NCBI GenBank assembly: GCA_029204225.1
Contig: CM055098.1
Location: 9,792,746 to 9,856,745, forward strand
Source: Diphasiastrum complanatum
Lineage: Eukaryota; Streptophyta; Lycopodiopsida; Lycopodiales; Lycopodiaceae
DNA length: 64,000 bases
Reading direction: 5' to 3'
The notes beneath the pieces were generated by a model. It did not search any database, was not told the origin of the DNA, and saw only the letters and a program-made list of their open reading frames with translations. Positions 23,195 through 33,779 of the stretch are shown piece by piece (positions within the stretch are counted from its first letter, which is position 1; the number at the start of each line of letters is the position of its first letter). The translations under genes and the position numbers were made by a program.

Positions 23195-23380
23195 GCCCTG
23201 GACCATAAAACGTCGTGTTCACAGAGGATGAAAAATAATATATGCATACGAATGGAATTGGACCGAAAAACGTCGTGTTCATACAGAATGAAAGATAAAA
23301 TATGCATACAAAATGAAACTGGACCAAAAACATCGTATTCGCACAAGATGAAGGAGGATCAAATATGAGATACGTACTGG
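23195..23380. repeat. Tandem repeat, about 60 bp x 3
   Basis: Three diverged copies starting near 23199, 23259 and 23320, each with GGACC then a run of A and CGTCGTGTTC or close variant. The repeat creates spurious open frames on both strands. Confidence 0.85.
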
Positions 23381-23637
23381 AATTGTTATGTTTACATAGG
23401 AAGAGGACGCACCTCTTCTGATCATCGTGGCGACGGCAGACAAACATGGAGGTGTGGAAGCGGCACGAAGTGGAGGAATTGGAAGCGGTGTCATACATTT
23501 GCTTACATCTCCTGCACACCTTCAGCTTCACCTTATTACAACTATTTGCATTGTCTTTGCTGTTGTGTTGTTGCAGCAGCATGTGTTGCCCCGCTGCCGC
23601 CATATCTCACTTGCAACCTCTCCTCTCCTCCTCTTCT

Positions 23638-23680
23638 CTTCCCTTTTTCCTTTCCTTTCCTTTCCTTTCCCTTTTGTCTG
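23638..23680. repeat. (TTTCC)n-like low-complexity tract
   Basis: CTTTCCTTTCC repeats between 23645 and 23672 in a pyrimidine-rich neighbourhood. Confidence 0.85.
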
Positions 23681-24099
23681 TTTGCTTTGCTTTTTTCTTT
23701 TATTTGTTGAGTGCTTTCTCCCAACATGAAAGAACGATCCTAGTCGTCATTATATATTTATTCGTTTAATTGCCTAACATACCTAGCAGTGCGGCCTAGT
23801 AATTTAATTTCACAACAAGAAGATAAGGAGCTCGAAAGGGGAGAGGGGAGGGGGAGGTCGAAACTGATTCAAAAGTGTGAATCAAAGAATCGAGATTTGA
23901 TTTGTGAATCAAATATTCAATTAAAGAAACACCAACATTTAGCATGCGTCTCTTTTTCATCAATTTTTTCCTTTTGGTTTCTCTTTTTCATTTTCTAGTT
24001 CTTTCTCTGCATTCCATGTTTTTGGCAAGATGAAAACAAGATTCTACCACACTCACTCATCTCAAATTCATCTCAAAATTAAGTCTCAGAGGTAAGCAT

Positions 24100-24343
24100 G
24101 ACCAGGTGAAGTTAGATAAAATTGACCCGCGGATATTCAAAATTAGGCCAAACTCACCCTACTACTCACATTTGTGGTTGATTCATTGCCAAGCTCTCAC
24201 TCTACTTTCATGCTTCTTGTTCCTTGGCTTGGGGGTGAAGCTTCTAGAGTTGATTGGTTGCTTCTGCTTGGTTGGGTGGTTTCTCCATAGTGTGTTTTCC
24301 ACTTTGTCTTGTACATAGGATCTTGAGGAGCTTTCCCTTATAG
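24100..24343 (+). repeat. LTR-like end preceding a primer-binding site
   Basis: Inferred only from the primer-binding site that follows at 24344. The left boundary is unknown and no matching 3' LTR was located. Confidence 0.3.
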
Positions 24344-24355
24344 TAGTATCAGAGC
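24344..24355 (+). other. Copia-type primer-binding site variant
   Basis: TAGTATCAGAGC, one base off the plant copia consensus. Confidence 0.5.
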
Positions 24356-25890
24356 AAGGCTTACGAAGATTGGAAAACTTGGAGAGTGGTGCTTTCCATT
24401 GGAATTTTGGTGGAGATCGACTAGTATTCTCATCTAGGTGGTGGAACAACTGTGCAAGTTGGTGGATCTTCCCAATTTCAATTTGCATGTTGCTAAGATC
24501 CATGTCTCTCTTGATTTTTTTTGTGGTTTATGGAGAATTGAGCTAGGAAGCCAATTTGTGTTCTTTTGTGGAGCTTTTTGTTGTGTAACTCAAATCTTGT
24601 GTAGATCTGAATTTTCCAGCAAGTGTACTTCATATTAGTGATGAAATTAATGATGCATGCTGGATCTTCCCATGATTATTGATTCTAGGCTATGTTTTGG
24701 TCAAAATTGCTTGGTTTTTCATGCTTTTTGACACAGAATAGATAGTAAGAACCAAAATCCAGCAAGATCAGATCAATTAGATGATTATTTTTGTAACTTG
24801 GTTGTCATGTGGTAGAGAAAGAGTTGTATGTCATAAATTTCCACTTTATAGTTAAGAAAAAATCGGAAAAGAGCTAAAGGTCATGATTTTTGCTTGTTTT
24901 TTCATAAAGTTGGATGGTACGTGGCTGTAAAACACCATGTAGAGCTTGTAAAGAGGTGAATAAGAGTCTTTTGAAGCTTTCCTTGAAGTTAGAGCCAAGA
25001 ATTCCAGCAATTGAGCTTGTAGGAAGTCAAAAAGGTTCAAAAAATGACCATTCTTTGTGATTTTTGGGAGATGGATCTCTCTAAATCCATAAGGAGATCA
25101 TTCTGGATTTTTTTACAGCATGGTTAGCATTCCTTTTTTACCTTCCCAGCAAGCTATCAGACCTATAAATTGATGGCCGGTGGCTTATGCATACTTCATG
25201 TCCATCAAGTTTGAAGCTATTTTGACTTCTACAATTCAAGAAATCTTTGTTCTCAACCTATACTACTTCATAGGACCTGTATGAATGCTTCTTGGAAGTC
25301 TAATAGACCATTTAAGACTGTTGACAACATCACTTTTGGGCTTGGTGAGGCGTTTGCATGTTTTTTGACATATTGGTCTAGAAAAAGTGCGCCCTCCTAC
25401 AAATTTTTGGCTGCTCTGATCTCGTACGTGTGAAGCCTAGGTGGCAGACTGATGTAACAAGTGTCTTGATCACTAGGTCTCCCTTTGTTCTGAGCTTTAC
25501 GGCACCCAATCTGGTGTACTGTAGCCAAAGTTATGATCATCTGAAGTTTTGCAATTTTGTGAGTAAAATTGGCAAAATTTGCAATTGTTCTGATTGCATG
25601 CTAGTCAATTTCCTAATTTGTGGTACTGTGCTTGCATGAAGTGATTGCATGTTGATTCTCAGAGTGATTTTGACATGCATGATGGATTCACATTTGTTTT
25701 GAGTGGTTATACGCATGTGCTCTGACAGTTAGAACACAAATCAGGACTTATGGCTGACAATTTCCGTAGAATTGAAATCTACGTAAAATTCTGTAAAGTC
25801 AAAAAAAGCAGTTAATGTCGCATGTTATGCATGCCTAATAGACATTAACTCAGTAAGATAGGAATCTAACCATACATTAGCATAAAAGGA
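24356..25890. other. Non-coding stretch after a primer-binding site
   Basis: About 1.5 kb with no recognisable gag or pol; composition is even and small open frames lack motifs. If the primer-binding site is real this could be the internal region of a non-coding LTR element (LARD). Confidence 0.3.
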
Positions 25891-25899
25891 CTATAACCT

Positions 25900-26313
25900 G
25901 TAGCAAAATGTTTTCTACTATTATAAGCAAACTCAATTGAAGGAATGTAGACCTCCCATTGAGATTGTCTGTGAGACACATAAGTCCTCAACATATCCTC
26001 CATAGTCTAATTAGTTCTTTTTGTCTGGCAGTCTAATTCAGGATGATCAGTAGAACTAAAAGTAAGCGAGTTTCTAGCTTATGGATACAGCTGACCAAAA
26101 GTGACCCATAAATTTAGGATTTGTATCACTAACAATATCACTTGGCAGTCCATAAAGATAAAATAATCTTTCAACAAAGATCTGGGCTAAATTCAAAGCC
26201 TTTGTAACTAACTTTACTAGTATGAATGTAGCTAACTTAGTTAACCTATCCACTACATCCCAAATAGAATCATTTTGTTGTTGGGTTTTGGGAAGTCTAA
26301 CTACAAAATTCAT
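25900..26313 (-). pseudogene. Ty3/gypsy integrase core fragment
   Basis: Minus strand; MNFVVRLPKT holds the first catalytic Asp region in altered form, then DRLTKLATFI, FVERLFYLYGLPSDIVSD (second Asp) and PKFMGHFWSAV. Closely related to the integrase at 8667-9461. The downstream part is decayed and the third acidic residue is not seen. Confidence 0.8.
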
Positions 26314-26334
26314 AGATACGCTTTTCCATCGTTT

Positions 26335-26516
26335 CTAAGGGACGTAACAGTTAATTGGGTCAATTCTTTTACGTGCTCATGTTTAGCACTTAAGTTGTTT
26401 TTCTTTGTACTTGTGAATATACAATTGATGGTGAGAAATTTTCTTCGTCTTGTCTTGAAGTACTTGATGTTGTACTATGGTGATTGTATAGATCAATTTG
26501 TGTCATATTGTCAACT
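26335..26516 (+). repeat. Partial 5' LTR of element I
   Basis: Ends just before the primer-binding site; its GGGTCAATTCTTTTACGTGC resembles 30359-30378 in the presumed 3' LTR. The left part appears lost at the junction with the gypsy integrase fragment. Confidence 0.45.
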
Positions 26517-26528
26517 TGGTATCAGAGC
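26517..26528 (+). other. Copia-type primer-binding site
   Basis: TGGTATCAGAGC exactly, plus strand, followed by the leader of the copia element whose coding relics start near 27209. Confidence 0.75.
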
Positions 26529-27179
26529 CTTAGTGGTTGTGATCACCGAACAAGAATGAAGAGTTTTGAATTCACGACAATTTTGAACTAACGGTGAGTG
26601 GATAGCACAAAATCGCTGTTGTGGAGATTCAAATAATTGCTCGGGACTGTGAGAAGTATTAGTGACAGAATTTTTGCCTAAATCAAAGCGGAAGCTCAAA
26701 ACTCCATAGAAGGACAACTTTGCGTTTGCTTTCAGTATGTACTCAATCCTTGATCGTTTCAAGAACCATTTGAAGATGTTGATTACTGATAGTAGGGCGA
26801 CCTTTATGAGGAAGGAAGTTGGGAGAAATTGTTATTAAATAGCAGGACAAACAACCTAGACCATTGGCTGTTTTTTTCTTTTTACAAGGATTTTCGTAGA
26901 GAAAAACTTGTATCTCTCCCTACATACAACACTTTTGAAAACTATAACAGTCTGTAGTTGGGCACTTTGGCACCGTGATCCAGATTGTAGGAGGCCGTAG
27001 AAGGCCACAGACTAATAGAAGAGTAAGAGCAAATCCAAAACGTGGGTTTCCAAACCCTTAAGTTCTGCCATAGCTGGAGAGGAGGAAGAAGATGTCACGT
27101 GTGTGTCGCGTGTCCAACAACCATGCAGCTCCTATTGTGGACAGAGGTGTATAGTGACTACAAGATTTCATTCCAGCTC

Positions 27180-30166
27180 ACAAGAATGATTCACACCACT
27201 AGATCTCGATGAGAAAAGAGTCAATGGTGGACATAAACGTGGAAAAAGTGAAAGAACAAAGCAATATCGCTGAAGACGATGGGGAAGATGACAAAACTAG
27301 TGTCTTCTCATCAGTATTAGTATCCCAGGTTTATTATGGTGCTAGATGGTTCATTGATTCAATTGGTGTGATGGCAAATCAACATCTGAAGGTTGAATTT
27401 GTCAAGGATGGGTGTCTAATGAATGATATGGACCACAACTATAAAGTGGTGGAAAAGGAGTATCAGAATAGTAATTGCGGCCTTGATAATTTGGATGCTG
27501 CAAAACCATAAGAATATGGTTTAGCCACCACAACAGCATCACAATCGAAATTGTGGCACAAGAGACTAGGCCACTTGAACTATCGGAGTCTAAGATTGAT
27601 GGCAAAGCTGAGGATGGTAAATGGATTACCAATATTGTAGGATGATCACCACTTCATATGTGAAGGATGTGTAATGGAGAAGCATCACAAGGAGACATTC
27701 AAGAAAGGTGGAGCTACAAGAGCCAAGAAACCACTTGAACTCATTCACAGTGATTTGCGCGGCCCGATGAAGACTATGTGGATAGGGGGAGCCTATTATT
27801 TTATGACTTTCATAGATGATTACTCCCAGAGGACATGGATATATTCCTTGAAGAAGAAATACGATGCTTTTGCTCACTTCAAGGAATTCAAGGCTTTAGT
27901 GGAGAACCAACTGGATGCATGAATCAAAGTGCTTAGATCAAATAGAGGGGGCGAATACAATCAGATGATTTTGAAGACTTTTGCAAGAAGCATGGCATCA
28001 AAAGACAATTCACTCAAACACACATGCCGTGTGATAATGGTGTAGCATAAAGAAAGAATAGAACCATTAGGGAAAGAACACGCGGCTCCATGATGAAGCA
28101 GATGGGCTTACCAAACTCTTATTGGTCGAAGGCATGCAATGTGGCAACATTCTTGCAAAATAGAAGTTCCACAATTGCGGATCCAAATGTGATTCTCGAA
28201 GAAGCACTTACGGGAATGAAGCCTACAATCGACAAATTTTGAGTCTTTGGGTGTAAAGCTTATGTACACGTGCCAAAGGAGGAGCGAAGCAAGCTTGATG
28301 CCAAAGCAATCAAGTGCATCTTTGTCGGCTATGATGAGAGGACAAAGGCGCATAGACGTTTTGATCTTGCGATGAACAATATTCACGTTAGTAAAGACGT
28401 CATCTTTGATGAGATGCATAGGGTTGACGATGAAGACCATGCAAGTAATGATAGCATCAAAAGACTTCCCACAATCTTGGAAGAAGATGAAGCAGAGGTT
28501 GCACAAGAGGATCAAATTCGTGAAGATGAGTATGAGAGAACTCCACCAATCCATGAGCCTAGGGGAAGGTATCTACCGATAGATGCAACAAAGGAAAAAT
28601 CTACTGGAAGCAAGAGACAATTTTTGGACACTCCTTGAGACGTGTACTCACCAAGAAGTGTATCACCATAATGTAAGGTACCTAAATGATATGAAAAGAT
28701 CATGAAAGATGCAAAAATGAATCAACCTGGATCTAGTTTGCAAGAGAAAGTGAAGGCCAACACGTGAAAGGAAAGCTCATGATCGTTATCATGTGAACTA
28801 CGCCCTAATGAGTGACATTTTGGAGTGTCGAGAGCCATCGACCTTTGATGAAGCAAAGGATCTCAAAGAGTGACAAAGGGCAATGGAAGAGGAGATGGAA
28901 TCAATCCACAGGCAGGATATGTGGGATTTGGTTGATCTACCACATGGAAAGAAACCCATTGACAACAAATATGTATATAGAACAAAGTTTCATGTGGATG
29001 GCACAATCGCAAAGCATAAGGCACGCTTTTGTTGCCTTAGCATCCCATTTTGGGTGAAAAATCCACCAAATGAATGTGAAATCGACATTCCTAAATGGTG
29101 ACCTAGAAGAGGAAGTATACATGCTCCACCCACAAGGCTTTGTTGCGAAAGGATGTGAACATAAGGTATGAAAGCTACACAAAGAACTTTATGGTCTCAA
29201 GCAAGTGCCACGTGCATGGTATGGACATATTGATCATTACTTTCTCTCTCACAAATTTATGAGAACAAGTTAATATCCAAATTTTTTATGTTCATATAAA
29301 CAACGACAACATTGCCTTGGTTGTGCTATATGTTGATGATATAATTATCATGGGCAATGATGAGAATCTCATTCACTCCATCAAAGCCAACTTGTGCAAG
29401 CAATTTGAGATGACAGATTTAGATCTTCTTATTGCTTGGGGGTTGAAGTATGGCAGAATGGCAATGATATCAGACTATGTCAAAGTAAATATGTTCGTGA
29501 GATTCTAGAGCCACATGACAGAATGCAAACCTTCCATCACTCCATGCGAAGCTGGTAAGAAATTGTCTCATATTGATGATAGCGGTCAAGTTGACGCTAC
29601 ACTATTTCGTCAATGGAAAGCAGTGAAAAGGATCTTAAGGTACATGAAGGGCACACCATGGCTTGGTTTATAGGAGGCAAAACATTTTACCTAGATTACA
29701 AGATTATGTTGACACTGATTGGGCTAGCAATATAGATGATAGAAAGTCAACTATTGGGTATGCTTTCAGCTTTGAAAATGGCTCTTTTTTATGGTCTAGT
29801 AAGAAGCAAGACACCATTTCTCTTTCCTCGACAGAAGCTAAGTATAAAGCGCTAACTTCTACTACTCAAGAAGTTGTTTGGATGCGAAGATTGTTGAGTG
29901 AGATTGGTATGAAATAAACACACCCTACTATTATCTTCAGTGATAGCCAAAGCAGGATACAGTTGGCCAAAAATCCAGTCTTTCACTCAATAACTAAACA
30001 AATTGAAATAAAATATCATTTTGTGCATGAAAAGTTACAATTTGAAGATATTAGTGTTACACAATGCTCTACGATGTCACAATCTGCTGATATATTCACA
30101 AAAGTCTTATGCAAAGACAAGTTTGAGACTTTTACAACTAAGCTTGGCATAGAAATAGTTATGTAA
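27180..30166 (+). pseudogene. Ty1/copia polyprotein relic (element I), most of gag missing
   Basis: Plus strand: protease or its flank near 27330 (ARWFIDSIGV), GAG_pre-integrase LWHKRLGHLNYRSL (27555), zinc ligands in CEGCVMEKHH, integrase catalytic Asp in ELIHSDLRGPM and DDYSQRTW, second region RSNRGGEYN, integrase tail KCIFVGYDERTKA and VSKDVIFDEMH; RT with MWDLVDLPHGKKPI, LYGLKQVPRAWY, and VVLYVDDIIIMGND carrying the catalytic YVDD (29320); RNase H with DTDWASNIDDRKST, SLSSTEAKYKAL and SQSADIFTKVL to a stop at 30164-30166. Multiple stops and frame changes. Between the primer-binding site and 27209 only scraps of gag could fit. Confidence 0.9.
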
Positions 30167-30269
30167 AAAGTATTTCTTTGTCAATACCGAAGTGTCATAC
30201 TATCATGGAGGTATGTTCCATGAATAGCATAAATCATAGATCAAGCTAGACGTTGATTATTGAGGGAGA

Positions 30270-30420
30270 GAGTTAATTAGCAATAATCGACATGTGATTT
30301 CCTTATGGCTACTTTCTAAGTTTGATGATGACATGTTTTGGTTAGTTCTAGAATTATCGGGCCAATTCTTTTATGAGCCCATGTTGAGCACGGGTATAAT
30401 GAGCCATTATCGCTTTGAAA
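30270..30420 (+). repeat. 3' LTR start region of element I
   Basis: A purine tract TTGAGGGAGAGAG at 30259-30271 precedes sequence resembling the partial 5' LTR. The right end is not defined. Confidence 0.4.
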
Positions 30421-32139
30421 TCATTATTACTTACTCCTGACAGGGTAACAAGGTGTTTGAAAGTGGTAAATGTGGTATGGGGGCGAATGGTAGCGAAATT
30501 GTGTGGAGAAAGCTAGTTTTGGCGATGGAAGTGCAGTTTGGCGGCATGACTACTCATCATTGGCGACAATTTTGAGAGGGCAAGCAATCATAGGTGAGAG
30601 GTAGGTATGGTATGCCGGTTACAGGTGAAAAATTCTTGTGATTAGGTTCAACTCTTGGGGTTCAAACCGACCAACGTCAGGTGGCATTTTGGGGGAACAC
30701 TCTCACATGCATGATCGACGATGGTATTGTCAAGTCAGGTGATAGCTGCATTGACACACGCATATGTAGCTTGAAAATTTCTCGTTCGGAGAGAAATATG
30801 GGCTAGCTTGGAGGCACACACATTTTGGCGGTCACGATTGATGGAAGTGCAAGGTGGTGCCAGTTGGAAGCCATTGGCAAGATAGCGGACTTGCATTGGA
30901 TGAGCTGTGTGTGGGACACGCAGAGGATGAAGAACGGGTCAATAATCACACTTTGGATGCTCTTGGCGAGTGGTGAGTGTGATGATTTTGTGGTTTTGCA
31001 GTCGGTAAGTCAATTTTGATCAAGTCATTGTAGCTGTGGAGCAGTGTATCAGGTTTGTCATCAAAGAGATACACTTCAACTGCCAGTTTGGATAAGTCAA
31101 GTCAATTTGCCATATCAGTATTGCATCAAGGATGCAGATTCCAGTGATGACAGGGTGCAGATCGTTTGGTTTGGGCTATGGAAGATCTCACATGTTCATT
31201 CGGAGGGATATTGGCATGCACAGCCATGTGAGGGACTTGATGGTGGCTTTGGAGTTCACATCTCAGTGTATTTTCAAGGAGTGGTTTAGAACCATTCACA
31301 GAAGCAGCTTGGAGCTAGCTTGGGAGAATACATGTGGGCACTATATGGTAGATGTTCAGATCTTCAAGATCAGTGATGGCATTGGAATACCTGGTAGGGA
31401 TAGCACTGTAGGGTGACATGGGATGATCATCAGGGGGCAACTATTTCAGATTGGACTTGAGTCATTGGCATGGACAGGACTTACAGGTGGGATTCATGAT
31501 GAAATCATGAAGCTGCAAATGTAAATGGACAAAGCGTGAAGCTTTGGGAGCCAGCTCTAGGTTGGAGAGTTGATGGAGATCGCACGGGGTGTGATCGAAG
31601 GGAAAATACTATGATGGGAAGCGATCTACTAGAGAGGACACTGATGGCAAGGACTTCAAGGTGTGCTCATTTGGGAGTACAAGATGGCATTATAGTAGGG
31701 GGCCAGTTTTGGCATTGGCATCGATGGAGAGACATCTACCATCACGGACGTTGATAGGATACCTATAGCTTTTATGCATTTGGCTGTATTTGCAGGAGTC
31801 TAGGCTTGGCACAAGTGTTGGAATTTTGATGGTGCAGATTCTCAGGTGGTGAGATCAGGGATAAGCCTAGAGGAAGTCACTCAGAGCCATATACCTCAGT
31901 ATGATCAAGGAATAGTAGTCTCGGGATTGAGCGGCGACTCAGGGATATGCTTGCGTTGGCATGGTGTTGGGTGGCACATAGCCAGGGAGAGCGAGCAGAT
32001 GCTAGGAGCCAGGTGGAGCAGGTGATGCTTTGGAGTTCGGCTTGTCTAGCAGGATGGTGACCAGGATCGGAGACATCAGATGCGCATAGTATGTGGATGA
32101 CGAGTCCATTGGGGTGGCACTCAGGGAGATGCTACAGTT
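30421..32139. other. Unexplained 1.7 kb, purine/G-rich on the plus strand
   Basis: Distinctly richer in G than the surrounding DNA, with many GGCATTGGCA/TGGATGG-like words. Open frames at 30825-31019, 31044-31416 and 31536-31754 have no recognisable motifs. It may be the remaining LTR and untranslated part of element I or of the element whose RNase H begins at 32140. Confidence 0.3.
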
Positions 32140-32555
32140 GCTCAGGTATGACATGTCCTGACATTGCTTATGTCGTGTTTAGGCTCGACTCATTGGAAGA
32201 TCGCAAGACGAATCTTGCAATACCTTCAATTGACGAAGGATTTTGGATTGTGTTATTCTCGTGATGCAGGGTTTCAGATGCTTTTCTACAGTGATGCTAG
32301 CTGGGCGTCTCTCAAGGACAACTACAAAAGTCTCTTAGGAGGATGTACCATCACATCAGGAGCAGCAATTCTCTAGGTCAACAAAAAGCAGACCATCGTG
32401 GCTCAATTATCCTGCAAAGCATATTACGTAGCAGCAGTAAAGATGGCCAATGAAATCACTTGGCTCAAATAGTTTCTTGACGAACTGGGCGAAACGAGAA
32501 GTGAACCTCTGATTTTACAGATGGATAATACATCCGCAATACACTTATCTTTATC
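32140..32555 (+). pseudogene. Copia RT end and RNase H fragment (element J)
   Basis: Plus strand: CPDIAYVV, HWKIARRILQYLQLTKDF, YSDASWASLKDNYKS, then in-frame after one stop NKKQTIVAQLSCKAYYVAA and MDNTSAIHLS. It stops abruptly where minus-strand LTR/primer-binding sequence begins, missing the SKHI and ADIFTK ends. Confidence 0.85.
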
Positions 32556-32650
32556 AACATATGAGAGCGTCTTAGGCTCAGATCTATCTCTCATGGATCT
32601 TCTTGTGGGCTCTGATACCAATCTATTGGAGATGAATTGTTAATTTTTCA

Positions 32651-32662
32651 GCTCTAATACCA
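32651..32662 (-). other. Primer-binding-site-like motif after an LTR
   Basis: TGGTATTAGAGC on the minus strand follows the LTR end (AACCA|AAG). A second, exact TGGTATCAGAGC occurs at 32620-32609. A primer-binding site after what should be a 3' LTR implies a tandem arrangement or a second element. Confidence 0.5.
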
Positions 32663-32665
32663 CTT

Positions 32666-33479
32666 TGGTTGATGTTTGGATTGATGTCAACTGAAGAAAA
32701 CAAAGAATACTTAATAACAGGATCGTGGATTACTTAGAGAATGGATTTTATGAGACATTCTTTGCGTTGAATCAGATTATCAGTGTAGGAGTCTTAGACT
32801 GCCGTGAAGAGAGATTGCAAAAATGATTAGACGTTTGAGACAGCCATGCAATCCTCTATTACTGATAATCTGGTAGGAAGAGAATGTAGAATCAATTTAG
32901 GCATCAAAGACAACCATACAATTCTCTGCGCGTGAAGATGTAGACAGTCTATATATGGAATACTGTGTATTTCTGTAGAGTGTTGCCTGTGTAAAATCCC
33001 GTGTAATGCTGCAGTGTCGGATTTTTCGCTTTTATTGTCGTCTGTCAAAAACTGCGAGAAAAAATGCAATGTCGCATTTTTTTTTTGCCTGTCAGAAACT
33101 ACATGTAAAAATGCAGTGTCGCTTTTGCCCTAATTGTCGCCTGTCGAAAACTGCATGTAAAAATGCGGTGTCGCATTTTTCGGATTTTTTGCAAAAAGTG
33201 TCGCTTTTTTGGAAGTGCCTAAATGGCCCAAAAAACAACTTAGATAAGTGTCACTAAACACTAAATTGCTCAAGAAGCTAAAAATAACGACAATGTCGTG
33301 TGTCAAATTTTTCGCCTGTGGAAAAACTCGAGTAAAAATACAGACTGTGGCGACAATTAGTTCAAATATGCAAACTGTTGAAAAATAGTTCATTCATTGT
33401 AGGTTGCATTTGAGAGAGTAAAAATCAAAGAAGGAAGAAGGGTTGTTGGGATGAGTAGGAGTTAGATTAAATTCCAACA
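32666..33479 (-). repeat. LTR following element E
   Basis: Minus strand: TTAAGGGAGAG purine tract, then TGTTGGAATTTAATC at 33479; the other end is placed at 32666 by the CA before the primer-binding-like motif. Length 814 bp. Contains an internal minisatellite at 33006-33190. Confidence 0.65.
33006..33190. repeat. Minisatellite inside the LTR
   Basis: Three to four diverged units of about 46-58 bases, each AATGC(A/G)(A/G)TGTCGC..., followed by GCCTGTC(A/G)AAAACT. A related word continues at 33290-33330. Confidence 0.7.
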
Positions 33480-33779
33480 CTCTCCCTTAAGCTAACTGCT
33501 ATGAATCTGATCTGCAATTGAGATTTATCATTTTTATTAAAGTAGAATGTTTATCTCTAGACAATGGCTTTGTCAAAATATCAGCCAACATACTATCTAT
33601 ATGACAGTAGCTTAATACAACATCTTGGTTCTGAGAACAGAATTTCTATGTGTTTAGTTCTAGCATGAGTACGTGGGTTCAGAGATAGAGCTATGCAGCT
33701 CTGTCGCACTGGAGTATTGTTGGACCGATCTATAGAAATTGCAGATCCTGTAGCAGCCTCCTCAGCCGAATGATCTCCT

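Noticed and set aside
22089-23380. Tandem repeats considered as a CRISPR-like array
   Set aside because: Units are contiguous without spacers, few in number, and the context is a plant genome.
22965-23603. 212-codon minus-strand open frame
   Set aside because: Most of it is the three-copy 60-bp tandem repeat read through (repeated CANTxF/MNTTFFGP phrases); no family features.
23427-23769. Overlapping plus-strand open frames rich in Leu, Phe and Ser
   Set aside because: Pyrimidine-rich low-complexity DNA with TTTCC repeats explains the composition.
30825-31754. Several plus-strand open frames of 60-94 codons
   Set aside because: No motifs, no consistent frame across the region, random-looking codon use.
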